Source: Drosophila miranda (lineage: Eukaryota; Arthropoda; Insecta; Diptera; Drosophilidae). Taken from it: 64,000 nt of DNA. The notes beneath the pieces were generated by a model that did no database searches, was not told where the DNA came from, and worked only from the letters and a program-made list of their open reading frames with translations. A program made the translations under genes and the position numbers. The DNA lies in NCBI RefSeq assembly GCF_003369915.1, contig NW_022881603.1:34965522-35029521 (forward strand). Reading direction: 5' to 3'. Each line of letters starts with the position of its first letter. Within the stretch, counting starts at the first letter, position 1. Shown here piece by piece: positions 23,215 through 34,846 of the stretch.

Positions 23215-24365
23215 ATGGCACCCACACCACCAAAATCGAATCCGTCGTTGCCGGCGGTGGTGAGCAAAAGTCCGCGGGCGGAGCTATTATTCACAATTCA
23301 GTTGCTGTCGGGAAGGGCCGTGGTGATGGTGGAGTGCCCGGGGTATGACACGGAGCTGTTCATACCGCAGATTGTCAAAGACCGGATCACCCTCCAAAAC
23401 ATGCTGTATACCCGACCGTTCAACCTGTGAGCAGTCCGCCGGTGCGAGCACCGAAGAGGATGATTTCGTCTACACTACCACCACCTCTGGCAAGGAGCAC
23501 TCCAACTTCACTTTCTGCCAACAAAACCGTTGAGCTGACACCAGAACCAGCGCGTTGCCAAGCAATTCCAACTTCACTTTCTATTCGTCGAATCCGCGCT
23601 GCCGACAAAACCGTTGAGCTGACACCAGAGCCAGCGCGTTGCCAAGCAATTCCATTCGAATCCGAGATACAGGGCGTATCTCTTCATGTGAACTAGTCCT
23701 ATTCGAACTCCAGCTTAGAATCCCATCCTCCGCTTCTGCCGCCTGAAGTTTTGAGCATCACAGACGCGAGGATGAGTGTGTCGAGCACACCCAACTCTAA
23801 TTTGAACGCAAGCCCACCTCTGAGAAGCTCAATATGGGTGAAGCCGCCGGAGCGCACTTACGCGCGTCGTAAGACCGACAATATCGGCAAAGCCAAGCCG
23901 CCGACGAAATGGTCGCCGGTGCAAAACAAGAAACGGCAACCACTATCTGCAACGAAGGGTCCAAATTCGAGCATGCATATAGAAGTGCGCAGGCGGAACT
24001 TCCTTGAGGACACACACAAGACTATTGAGCCCTACGACCTGCAAAATGCTATCAGCTCGCCTGTTGTCCAAAAGGAAATCATCCAAAGGCAGGTCACTGC
24101 CAAGACAAAACAGCAGTTTGATGCGCTGAAAGGCACGGCCTTCGATCTGCTGACAACGTCCGACCAAGGGAACATAGCCGAAGAGTTGGTCCAACAGTTT
24201 CAGGAGGCCTGCATGGATAGGCGTTCCTCCACAGTGCCCAACTACATAGAGCTGTCCGCCAGCCCTCAGCTGCAACTAGACCACGAGGTGAATGCTTTGC
24301 TGGCAAGACAAAAGCGTTTAGATCGGGTAAATAAAAAGCCAATGAAATGGATGAAGCGCACGTGA
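23215..24365 (+). pseudogene. A1: unrecognised gene A, frameshifted and nonsense-mutated
   Basis: I do not recognise the family. By comparison of copies the parent product is about 395 residues: a conserved-looking N-terminal block (MAPTPPKSNPSLPAVV; FTIQLLSGRAVVMVECPGYD), a Ser/Pro/Arg-rich probably disordered middle with an internal duplication of TVELTPEPARCQAIP, a basic segment (RTYARRKTDNIGKAKPPTKW), and a C-terminal region with a possible helix (HEVNALLARQKRLDRVNKK). The basic, disordered character suggests a nuclear protein, but that is inference. A1 lacks 34 bp at about 23404-23412 that A3 retains, which shifts the frame, and has TAG at 23694-23696 where A2 reads Gln. The stop is TGA at 24363, about 250 bp from the convergent K2 stop. 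Confidence 0.75.
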
Positions 24366-24615
24366 TTTATTGCCGCTGATTTGTCTACGTTTTAAAAATT
24401 TACTGTTCGCCCTTCAAGTCAATTGCAATATGTCTTAGGGTGTAGCAGCGTATTAAATGTCCCTTTCATGAAGAAACATATTCCTTTTAGTCCTACTTAG
24501 TCGTAGTTAGCCCTACTATATGTACAAATCTACCTAAAGATAAATTTAAATAATTATAATTTTGTACGATAAAACGTAATTGTAATTGGGAACCCAAGAC
24601 CCGGACCAGAGGCCT

Positions 24616-26093
24616 CTAAGAGCTGTGACAACGGAAGCAGGCTTTGAGTCCCCGCTTAATAGCTCGTATGTTGTGTACGACCTCCTCCTATCATAAAGAA
24701 TAATCATTAGATCCATTAAACGACAGAATACGATCACTTACCTGCATCAGATTGAAGCACAGATTGGCCATTCCCAGCAATAGATTGTACGGCACAGAGA
24801 ATAAAGCTGAACTCAACTTTGTCCCTATCGGCGGTTATCTATCAAGAGAAAGACGGTTCTTATTTGTATTCGTGATGATCTTACCACCCGGTCGCCTGGC
24901 ACCAAATCACCAAATCCAATACTGCTGAGCGAGATTAAGCAAAAGTAACTGCCATCCAAGTAGTTCCAGTCCTCCCAGCGACCGAAGAGCAAGGCACCCC
25001 ACAGAATGTACCTGAAAGAGAAGGAGTGCAGCGTGTTTAAGGGATCTGTGTGTGGCAGCATTTTAAGAAGTCTGCAGCTCTTACCCGACCATGACAAAAA
25101 TGCAGACTGTCAGAGGGACAGTTATCTCATCCGTGCTGCCGCGTATCTCTCGCTCAATATCCGAATCGGATCCGCTGTACGCCACATCCACGATGCTGGA
25201 GCTGTGATAAGAGCTCTTCGTGTAGTCGGTGCTACTGCTGCAGTTGCTGTTGCTGTTGGTGGTAGAGCTGCTGCTGGAGTAGCTACTGCTCCCGCCGCCA
25301 CTCTCCATGTGGTGCATTTGGAGCTGAAATTATATGTGTGATGATATCCCACTTGATGAGAGACGCTCTCACTCACCGCCCGCGCAAGATGTCGCATCTT
25401 TCGTCTCTCCCGTATTATCCGGCGCTTGGCCACTCCAGGACATATGCGGCACAGGCAGACCTTGGAGTAAATCCACTTGAAGGACTTGGCCAGCACATCG
25501 CCAATGTTTGAGAGGTAGAGCAGGAACAAAGGCATCCCGATTATCGCATACAGAATGGTCGCCAGCTTACTCCACTCGGAGTGGGATGTTATGTTACCAT
25601 ATCCGATCGTTGTGATGACGGTCAGCGAATAGAGAAAGGCCCCGAGAAGCTCCATTGCTCCACATCGGGTCCCTTCAGTTGCTTCTTAACAATCGCCCGC
25701 TGGTACTCCAGAAGTACGTCATTGACACTAAAAGCGTAGAATAGTCTAGTTTAGTTTATGATTTGCTCAGTTGTTAGCTATATGTCACCGTTTCCTGTAG
25801 GCCTTGTGGTCGAATAAACTAATGTTTTCGGCCGTCAACTCCCAGATGCGCGTGAGGCACTCCCCGCTGACATTGCGCTCGATGAACCTATTCGGCTTCT
25901 CCGACCTGAGTCGCTCGTATTCGAAGATTTCGATGGCCTGGAAAATAAAGGCGCCGCAAATCGTGTAGAAGGTGACTAGCAGTATGATGCCCACATTGCT
26001 GAACATGAAGGCCGTGAAGTGGCGGCAGTGATCCTTGAATCGTTGAAATGCTGGCTTTTCCTTCCGGCGTTCCACTGTCGTTTGCTTGGACAT
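24616..26093 (-). pseudogene. K2: two-pore-domain K+ channel copy, two frameshifts
   Basis: Same six-exon layout as K1 (ATG 26093, exon 1 to 25789, TAG at 24616). Exon 2 has one C fewer in the run at 25640-25643, shifting the frame just before the first pore helix. Exon 5 carries a one-base gain plus 6-bp loss at about 24770-24790, destroying the last membrane segment; this allele is shared with K4 and K5. The exon 1 variants TICGAF and ISLFDHK are shared only with K4. The gene converges with A1, their stops about 250 bp apart. Confidence 0.9.
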
Positions 26094-26415
26094 GCTTCGA
26101 GCCGAGTGTCCTGCGCCTGGCCCCCATTGGCATTGGGCGTTTGGGGAGACGATGGGACCGCAGTAGAGCTGTAAATATACGATATGAGGGCTTGAGTGAC
26201 GCCCCAAAGGATTTCCTGCACACCTATCGCTAAATATATCCGTGATTACTCGCAGTTTAGCCCAAACACACAAAGTGGTAAATAAACAAAACGCTGGCTA
26301 TATTATCAAAGTGCTTAGCCTTAGCGGCCATAAATCTTTGCGAGCAATGGACGGATTCGGAACGTACGAATGAGTGTTCATGTGTGTGCCCGTACGAGTA
26401 TGCTGCCTTGCCTGT

Positions 26416-26837
26416 ACGAGTAGGTGTTTTATTTTTATAGTCTAGTCTGGGATTATCGTGCAATATACGATCTGCAACGCATACTCGTAAAGATCTTGAT
26501 ACATTGTTTTAGTGCTGTCCGGACAGAGTTTGGATACCATTTTGCACCTACTCGTAGTTTACGAGTACATATGTACATATGTATGTACATGCTATGCTAC
26601 ACAGAATTTCCAGGCGATCAGAGATTCCATTCCATTCCGCATTGCGTAGTGAATTCATGCGTGTGAATATGCGTGCGGATTAATCAAGAGAAAATATTCA
26701 TATAAATAGTAATAATTAAGCTGGCAACTACTGAATGAATGAAAGAAGGGTAGCTGTGCTTCAAATGAGACGGAGATTCTTGTAATTTCTTAGTGAAAGG
26801 ACTTATCTATAAGAATCAGAAATTTTGGTTCCATACA
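26416..26837. other. Loop of palindrome 1: distal K2P promoter DNA
   Basis: It matches the K1 upstream flank (7620-8030), including the direct 'acatatgtacatatgtatgtac' stretch. It contains no gene. Confidence 0.8.
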
Positions 26838-27156
26838 GGCAAGGCAGCATACTCGTACGGGCACACACATGAACACTCATTCGTACGTTCCGAATCCGTC
26901 CATTGCTCGCAAAGATTTATGGCCGCTAAGGCTAAGCACTTTGATAATATAGCCAGCGTTTTGTTTATGTACCACTTTGTTTGTTTGGGCTAAACTGCGA
27001 GTAATCACGGATATATTTAGCGATAGGTGTGCAGGAAATCCTTTGGGGCGTCACTCAAGCCCTCATATCGTATATTTACAGCTATCCTGCGGTCCCATCG
27101 TCTCCCCAAACGCCCAATGCCAATGGGGGCCAGGCGCAGGACACTCGGCTCGAAGC

Positions 27157-28647
27157 ATGTCCAAGCAAACGCCAGTGGAACGCCGGAAGGAGAAGCCAGC
27201 ATTTCAACGATTCAAGGATCCGGGCCGCCACTTCACGGCCTTCATGTTCAGCAATGTGGGCATCATACTGCTAGTCACCTTCTACACGATTGGCGGCGCC
27301 TTTATATTCCAGGCCATCGAAATCTTCGAATACGATCGACTCAGGTCGGAGAAGCCGAATCAGTTCATAGAGCGCAATGTCAGCGGGGAGTTCCTCACGC
27401 GCATCTGGGAGTTGACGGCCGAAAACATTAGTTTCTTCGACCACAAGGCCTACAGGAAACGGTGACATATAGCTAACAACTGAGCAAATCATAAACTAAA
27501 CTAGACTATTCTACGCTTTTAGTGTCAATGACGTACTTCTGGAGTACCAGCGGGCGATTGTTAAGAAGCAACTGAAGGGACCCGATGTGGAGCAATGGGG
27601 CTTCTCGTGAGCCTTTCTCTATTCGCTGGCCGTCATCACAACGATCGGATATGGTAACATAACAACCCACTCTGAGTGGGGTAAGCTGGCGACCATTCTG
27701 TATGCGATAATCGGGATGCCTTTGTTCCTGCTCTACCTCTCAAACATTGGCGATGTGCTGGCCAAGTCCTTCAAGTGGATTTACTCCAAGGTCTGCCTGT
27801 GCCGCATATGTCCTGGAGTGGCCAAGCGCCGGATAATACGGGAGAGACGAAAGATGCGACATCTTGCGCGGGCGGTGAGTGAGAGCGTCTCTCATCAAGT
27901 GGGATATCATCACACATATAATTTCAGCTCCAAATGCACCACATGGAGAGTGGCGGCGGAAGCAGTAGCTACTCCAGCAGCAGCTCTACCACCAACAGCA
28001 ACAGCAACAGCAGCAGTAGCACCGACTACACGAAGAGCTCTTATCACAGCTCCAGCATCGTGGATGTGGCGTACAGCGGATCCGATTCGGATATTGAGCG
28101 AGAGATACGCGGCAGCACGGATGAGATAACTGTCCCTCTGACAGTCTGCATTTTTATCATGGTCGGGTAAGAGCTGCAGACTTCTTAAAATGCTGCCACA
28201 CACAGATCCCTTAAATACGCTGCTCTCCTTCTCTTTCAGGTACATTCTGTGGGGTGCCTTGCTCTTCGGTCGCTGGGAGGACTGGAACTACTTGGATGGC
28301 AGTTACTTTTGCTTAATCTCGCTCAGCAGTATTGGATTTGGTGATTTGGTGCCAGGCGACCGGGTGGTAAGATCATCACGAATACAAATAAGAACCGTCT
28401 ATGAGCTTTCTCTTGATAGATAACCGCCGATAGGGACAAAGTTGAGGTCAGCTTTATTCTCTGTGCCGTATATCTATTGCTGGGAATGGCCGTGATTGCC
28501 ATGTGCTTCAATCTGATGCAGGTAAGTGATCGTATTCTGTCGTTTAATGGATCTAATGATTATTCTTTATGATAGGAGGAGGTCGTACACAACATACGAG
28601 CTATTAAGGGGGGATTCAAAGCCTGCTTCTGTTGTCGCAGCTCTTAG
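27157..28647 (+). pseudogene. K3: two-pore-domain K+ channel copy, nonsense in exon 2
   Basis: Exons are 27157-27461, 27523-27874, 27928-28166, 28240-28366, 28420-28521 and 28576-28647, totalling 1197 coding bases; the introns are 53-73 bp with GT-AG ends. Exon 1 carries M1 and the first extracellular loop with a predicted N-glycosylation site (NVS). Exon 2 carries the first pore (TTIGYGN), M2 and the basic stretch RRIIRERRKM. Exon 3 is Ser/Asn-rich and ends in M3. Exon 4 carries SSIGFGD. Exon 5 is M4 (LLLGMAVIAMCFNLMQ). Exon 6 is a short tail. TGA at 27608-27610 ends the product before the first pore. DPGRH replaces DHCRH in exon 1. This is the copy used to define the exon map. Confidence 0.92.
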
Positions 28648-28779
28648 AAGCCTCTGGTCCGGGTCTTGGGTTCCCAATTACAATTACGTTTTATCGTACT
28701 AAATTATAATTATTTAAATTTATTATCTTTAGGTAGATTTGTACATATAGTAGGGCTAACTACGACTAAGTAGGACTAA

Positions 28780-28989
28780 CGAGGGGGAACGTTGTGAGTT
28801 GCTGCGGACACCGCAACTCTACGGTTATACCCGATACTAAGTCAGTATGGTTCTCCTCCGGCAGACGCCGCTAATATTAAACGACACGACAAAGACTGCG
28901 TGCGAGAGAGACAGAAAATCAGTCTGAGCGTGACGTCGGGCGCTGCGTAGCCATTGCAAATTGATTTGTTCCTATTGGCTATAAAAATG
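28780..28989 (+). mobile_element. DINE-1 fragment D4 (hairpin end, 210 bp)
   Basis: It starts 'cgagggggaacg' after 'aagtaggacta', the same insertion site as full-length D5 beyond K5. It is cut at 'ggctataaaaatg' and fused to gene A upstream DNA, which makes it a rearrangement breakpoint. Confidence 0.9.
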
Positions 28990-29851
28990 TACCATACCCC
29001 CACCCCCTGCCCATTCTTCATTTATTTTGTGGCGGTAGGTCAGTCCATCAAAAGACCCAAAACAAGAACCAAACTCAAATTTCAGTCCTAGCGGCCAGCA
29101 ATACTAAACACACACACGCAAAGTACGTGAGAATGCATGTGCACCCATACACTAAAACATGCTGGTGGCAAAACAGAACCAGACCTGAGAGAGTTCAAAA
29201 AATCTGAAAAAGCATACAACCACATATTTTTGTCGAAACATATTGCGTGTGTACTAAACATGCAAAGATGTTCTCTCTGCGCTCTCTCTCTCATGATGAC
29301 GTCACTCGGGGGTACTGAACGCGCTAGCCAGTGTGTGACGCTTTCGTTGTATGAACTGGCCATCAATATACTGTATGGTTAGTGGTACTATCGACTGCCG
29401 ATAGTGCGATATCATCAACTATCGATATGTTTTCATTACATTTATATTTAATTTATAGGTGATAATTTAATTAAAACAGAAAATACGAGTAGGATAGTAC
29501 AAACTAGTCATAGAGTCCTAGTATTGCACTGCACCAGACGTTTTTCTGAGATAAAACCATATAAAAAAAACTATCGATGTTGTAGCCCTATAATAATTAT
29601 AAAAATTCCATCACCGAGCACAATCGAAGCTTCTCTTTTTTGACCAACAAATTCAAATTTTATCATAATTTTCCAAAAACAGTCGGAAACATTCCAGTAA
29701 GTTCACAGTTTGTTTTACTTCATTCTAGTTGTTCTTTCTAGTTGCTTACATCGTTCTTATACACAGCCATCACACAAATAGTTTGCTACAACATTGATAT
29801 TAACTTTGGTAAAAATTATCTCCATCGGAAGGCGTACGTTAATTCATTACA
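28990..29851 (+). promoter_or_regulatory. Upstream region of gene A copy A2, uninterrupted
   Basis: It corresponds to the A1 upstream region without the BEL element, so it shows the empty BEL target 'gcatacaacc' at about 29212. It has TGACGTCA at 29297-29304 and TATCGATA at 29420-29427. No other gene was seen. Confidence 0.6.
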
Positions 29852-30974
29852 ATGGCACCCACACCACCAAAATCGAATCCGTCGTTGCCGGCGGTGGTGA
29901 GCAAAAGTCCGCGGGCGGAGCGGACAATTCAGTTGCTGTCGGGAAGGGCCGTGGTGATGGTGGAGTGCCCGGGGTATGACACGGAGCTGTTCATACCGCA
30001 GATTGTCAAAGACCGGATCACCCTCCAAAACATTATGCTGTATACCCGACCGTTCAACCTGTGAGCAGTCCGCCGGTGCGAGCACCGAAGAGGATGATTT
30101 CGTCTACACTACCACCACCTCTGGCAAGGAGCACTCCAACTTCACTTTCTGCCAACAAAACCGTTGAGCTGACACCAGAACCAGCGCGTTGCCAAGCAAT
30201 TCCAACTTCACTTTCTATTCGTCGAATCCGCGCTGCCGACAAACCCGTTGAGCTGACACCAGAGCCAGCGCGTTGCCAAGCAATTCCATTCGAATCCGAG
30301 ATACAGGACGTATCTCTTCATGTGAACCAGTCCTATTCGAACTCCAGCTTAGAATCCCATCCTCCGCTTCTGCCGCCTGAAGTTTTGAGCATCACAGACG
30401 CGAGGATGAGGGTGTCGAGCACACCCAACTCTAATTTGAACGCAAGCCCACCTCTGAGAAGCTCAATACGGGTGAAGCCGCCGGAGCGCACTTACGCGCG
30501 TCGTAAGACCGACAATATCGGCAAAGCCAAGCCGCCGACGAAATGGTCGCCGGTGCAAAACAAGAAACGGCAACCACTATCTGCAACGAAGGGTCCAAAT
30601 CCGAGCATGCATATAGAAGTGCGCAGGCGGAACTTCCTTGAGGACACACACAAGACTATTGAGCCCTACGACCTGCAAAATGCTATCAGCTCGCCTGTTG
30701 TCCAAAAGGAAATCATCCAAAGGCAGGTCACTGCCAAGACAAAACAGCCTTCGATCTGCTGACAACGTCCGCCCAAGGGAACATAGCCGAAGAGTTGGTC
30801 CAACAGTTTCAGGAGGCCTTCATGGATAGGCGTTCCTCCACAGTGCCCAACTACATAGAGCTGTCCGCCAGCCCTCAGCTGCAACTAGACCACGAGGTGA
30901 ATGCTTTGCTGGCAAGACAAAAGCGTTTAGATCGGGTAAATAAAAAGCCACGGAAATGGATGAATCGCACGTGT
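29852..30974 (+). pseudogene. A2: unrecognised gene A, two frameshifting deletions, stop lost
   Basis: Parallel to A1 in layout. It shares the deletion of about 34 bp after LQNIML (here at about 30035-30045) but keeps the Gln codon where A1 has TAG. It has its own losses: 9 bp near 29920 (in frame) and 25 bp at about 30748 that removes the QFDALKGTA segment and shifts the frame. The terminal TGA is changed to TGT at 30972, so the last frame would read on to 31004. It converges with K4. Function is unknown. Confidence 0.75.
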
Positions 30975-31224
30975 TTTATTGCCGCTGATTTGTCTACGTT
31001 TTAAAAATTTACTGTTCGCCCTTCAAGTCAATTGCAATATGTCTTAGGGTGTAGCAGCGTATTAAATGTCCCTTTCATGAAGAAACATATTCCTTTTAGT
31101 CCTACTTAGTCGTAGTTAGCCCTACTATATGTACAAATCTACCTAAAGATAAATTTTAATAATTATAATTTTGTACGATAAAACGTAATTGTAATTGGTA
31201 ACCCAAGACCCGGACCAGAGGCCT

Positions 31225-32703
31225 CTAAGAGCTGTGACAACGGAAGCAGGCTTTGAGTCCCCGCTTAATAGCTCGTATGTTGTGTACGACCTCCTCCTAT
31301 CATAAAGAATAATCATTAGATCCATTAAACGACAGAATACGATCACTTACCTGCATCAGATTGAAGCACAGATTGGCCATTCCCAGCAATAGATTGTACG
31401 GCACAGAGAATAAAGCTGAACTCAACTTTGTCCCTATCGGCGGTTATCTATCAAGAGAAAGACGGTTCTTATTTGTATTCGTGATGATCTTACCACCCGG
31501 TCGCCTGGCACCAAATCACCAAATCCAATACTGCTGAGCGAGATTAAGCAAAAGTAACTGCCATCCAAGTAGTTCCAGTCCTCCCAGCGACCGAAGAGCA
31601 AGGCACCCCACAGAATGTACCTGAAAGAGAAGGAGTGCAGCGTGTTTAAGGGATCTGTGTGTGGCAGCATTTTAAGAAGTCTGCAGCTCTTACCCGACCA
31701 TGACAAAAATGCAGACTGTCAGAGGGACAGTTATCTCATCCGTGCTGCCGCGTATCTCTCGCTCAATATCCGAATCGGATCCGCTGTACGCCACATCCAC
31801 GATGCTGGAGCTGTGATAAGAGCTCTTCGTGTAGTCGGTGCTACTGCTGCTGTTGCTGTTGCTGTTGGTGGTAGAGCTGCTGCTGGAGTAGCTACTGCTT
31901 CCGCCGCCACTCTCCATGTGGTGCATTTGGAGCTGAAATTATATGTGTGATGATATCCCACTTGATGAGAGACGCTCTCACTCACCGCCCGCGCAAGATG
32001 TTGCATCTTTCGTCTCTCCCGTATTATCCGGCGCTTGGCCACTCCAGGACATATGCGGCACAGGCAGACCTTGGAGTAAATCCACTTGAAGGACTTGGCC
32101 AGCACATCGCCAATGTTTGAGAGGTAGAGCAGGAACAAAGGCATCCCGATTATCGCATACAGAATGGTCGCCAGCTTACTCCACTCGGAGTGGGATGTTA
32201 TGTTACCATATCCGATCGTTGTGATGACGGTCAGCGAATAGAGAAAGGCCCCCGAGAAGCTCCATTGCTCCACATCGGGTCCCTTCAGTTGCTTCTTAAC
32301 AATCGCCCGCTGGTACTCCAGAAGTACGTCATTGACACTAAAAGCGTAGAATAGTCTAGTTTAGTTTATGATTTGCTCAGTTGTTAGCTATATGTCACCG
32401 TTTCCTGTAGGCCTTGTGGTCGAATAAACTAATGTTTTCGGCCGTCAACTCCCAGATGCGCGTGAGGCACTCCCCGCTGACATTGCGCTCGATGAACCTA
32501 TTCGGCTTCTCCGACCTGAGTCGCTCGTATTCGAAGATTTCGATGGCCTGGAAAATAAAGGCGCCGCAAATCGTGTAGAAGGTGACTAGCAGTATGATGC
32601 CCACATTGCTGAACATGAAGGCCGTGAAGTGGCGGCAGTGATCCTTGAATCGTTGAAATGCTGGCTTTTCCTTCCGGCGTTCCACTGTCGTTTGCTTGGA
32701 CAT
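31225..32703 (-). pseudogene. K4: two-pore-domain K+ channel copy, frameshift in exon 5
   Basis: The best-preserved copy: exons 1-4 are open through both pore filters (TTIGYGN and SSIGFGD), including the exon 2 run that is shortened in K2. Exon 5 has the shared one-base gain ('attgtacggc' at about 31395) and 6-bp loss, so M4 and the tail are scrambled. Exon 1 variants (TICGAF, ISLFDHK) match K2. If translated it would give a three-membrane-segment product, probably not a functional channel. Confidence 0.9.
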
Positions 32704-33235
32704 GCTTCGAGCCGAGTGTCCTGCGCCTGGCCCCCATTGGCATTGGGCGTTTGGGGAGACGATGGGACCGCAGTAGAGCTGTAAATATACGATATGAGGG
32801 CTTGAGTGACGCCCCAAAGGATTTCCTGCACACCTATCGCTAAATATATCCGTGATTACTCGCAGTTTAGCCCAAACACACAAAGTGGTAAATAAACAAA
32901 ACGCTGGCTATATTATCAAAGTGCTTAGCCTTAGCGGCCATAAATCTTTGCGAGCAATGGACGGATTCGGAACGTACGAATGAGTGTTCATGTGTGTGCC
33001 CGTACGAGTATGCTGCCTTGCCTGTATGGAACCAAAATTTCTCATTCTTATAGATAAGTCCGTTCACTAAGAAATTACAAGAATCTCCGTCTCATTTGAA
33101 GCACAGCTACCCTTCTTTCATTCATTCAGTAGTTGCCAGCTTAATTATTACTATTTACAGCTCTACTGCGGTCCCATCGTCTCCCCAAACGCCCAATGCC
33201 AATGGGGGCCAGGCGCAGGACACTCGGCTCGAAGC

Positions 33236-34714
33236 ATGTCCAAGCAAACGACAGTGGAACGCCGGAAGGAGAAGCCAGCATTTCAACGATTCAAGGATCA
33301 CTGCCGCCACTTCACGGCCTTCATGTTCAGCAATGTGGGCATCATACTGCTAGTCACCTTCTACACGATTGGCGGCGCCTTTATATTCCAGGCCATCGAA
33401 ATCTTCGAATACGAGCGACTCAGGTCGGAGAAGCCGAATCAGTTCATAGAGCGCAATGTCAGCGGGGAGTTCCTCACGCGCATCTGGGAGTTGACGGCCG
33501 AAAACATTAGTTTCTTCGACCACAAGGCCTACAGGAAACGGTGACATATAGCTAACAACTGAGTAAATCATAAACTAAACTAGACTATTCTACGCTTTTA
33601 GTGTCAATGACGTACTTCTGGAGTACCAGCGGGCGATTGTTAAGAAGCAACTGAAGGGACCCGATGTGGAGCAATGGAGCTTCTCGGGAGCCTTTCTCTA
33701 TTCGCTGGCCGTCATCACAACGATCGGATATGGTAACATAACACCCCACTCTGAGTGGGGTAAGCTGGCGACCATTCTGTATGCGATAATCGGGATGCCT
33801 TTGTTCCTGCTCTACCTCTCAAACATTGGCGATGTGCTGGCCAAGTCCTTCAAGTGGATTTACTCCAAGGTCTGCCTGTGCCGCATATGTCCTGGAGTGG
33901 CCAAGCGCCGGATAATACGGGAGAGACGAAAGATGCGACATCTTGCGCGGGCGGTGAGTGAGAGCGTCTCTCATCAAGTGGGATATCATCACACATATAA
34001 TTTCAGCTCCAAATGCACCACATGGAGAGTGGCGGCGGAAGCAGTAGCTACTCCAGCAGCAGCTCTACCACCAACAGCAACAGCAACAGCAGCAGTAGCA
34101 CCGACTACACGAAGAGCTCTTATCACAGCTCCAGCATCGTGGATGTGGCGTACAGCGGATCCGATTCGGATATTGAGCGAGAGATACGCGGCAGCACGGA
34201 TGAGATAACTGTCCCTCTGACAGTCTGCATTTTTGTCATGGTCGGGTAAGAGCTGCAGACTTCTTAAAATGCTGCCACACACAGATCCCTTAAACACGCT
34301 GCACTCCTTCTCTTTCAGGTACATTCTGTGGGGTGCCTTGCTCTTCGGTCGCTGGGAGGACTGGAACTACTGGGATGGCAGTTACTTTTGCTTAATCTCG
34401 CTCAGCAGTATTGGATTTGGTGATTTGGTGCCAGGCGACCGGGTGGTAAGATCATCACGAATACAAATAAGAACCGTCTTTCTCTTGATAGATAACCGCC
34501 GATAGGGACAAAGTTGAGTTCAGCTTTATTCTCTGTGCCGTACAATCTATTGCTGGGAATGGCCAATCTGTGCTTCAATCTGATGCAGGTAAGTGATCGT
34601 ATTCTGTCGTTTAATGGATCTAATGATTATTCTTTATGATAGGAGGAGGTCGTACACAACATACGAGCTATTAAGGGGGGATTCAAAGCCTGCTTCTGTT
34701 GTCGCAGCTCTTAG
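33236..34714 (+). pseudogene. K5: two-pore-domain K+ channel copy, frameshift in exon 5
   Basis: Open from ATG 33236 through exon 4 with both pores; L to W in NYWDGSYF of exon 4. Exon 5 carries the same one-base gain at about 34543 and 6-bp deletion as K2 and K4. Exon 1 variants NQFIERNVSGEF match K3 instead, so the copy is a mosaic. The promoter and first non-coding exon are replaced by inverted K4 upstream DNA joined at 33158. Confidence 0.9.
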
Positions 34715-34846
34715 AGGCCTCTGGTCCGGGTCTTGGGTTCCCAATTACAATTACGTTTTATCGTACTAAATTATAATTATTTAAATTTATTATGTTTAGG
34801 TAGATTTGTACATATAGTAGGGCTAACTACGACTAAGTAGGACTAA

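Larger units (their letters stand above)
24498..28779. repeat. Large palindrome 1: K2 and K3 head to head
   Basis: The arms are about 24498-26415 and 26838-28779 (roughly 1.9 kb, highly similar by eye). The loop, 26416-26837, is the distal K2 promoter flank that the K3 arm lacks. The junction is 'ggttccata' joined to 'caggcaaggcagc' at 26837. Confidence 0.9.
31097..34846. repeat. Large palindrome 2: K4 and K5 head to head
   Basis: The arms are about 31097-32780 and 33158-34846 (1.68 kb). The loop is 32781-33157. It uses the same fusion point as palindrome 1 read in the opposite direction ('gccttgcctg' joined to 'tatggaacc' at 33026), so the two palindromes are related by inversion or duplication rather than formed independently. 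The K5 arm additionally lost its 5' UTR exon, joined at 'tattta'. Confidence 0.88.
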
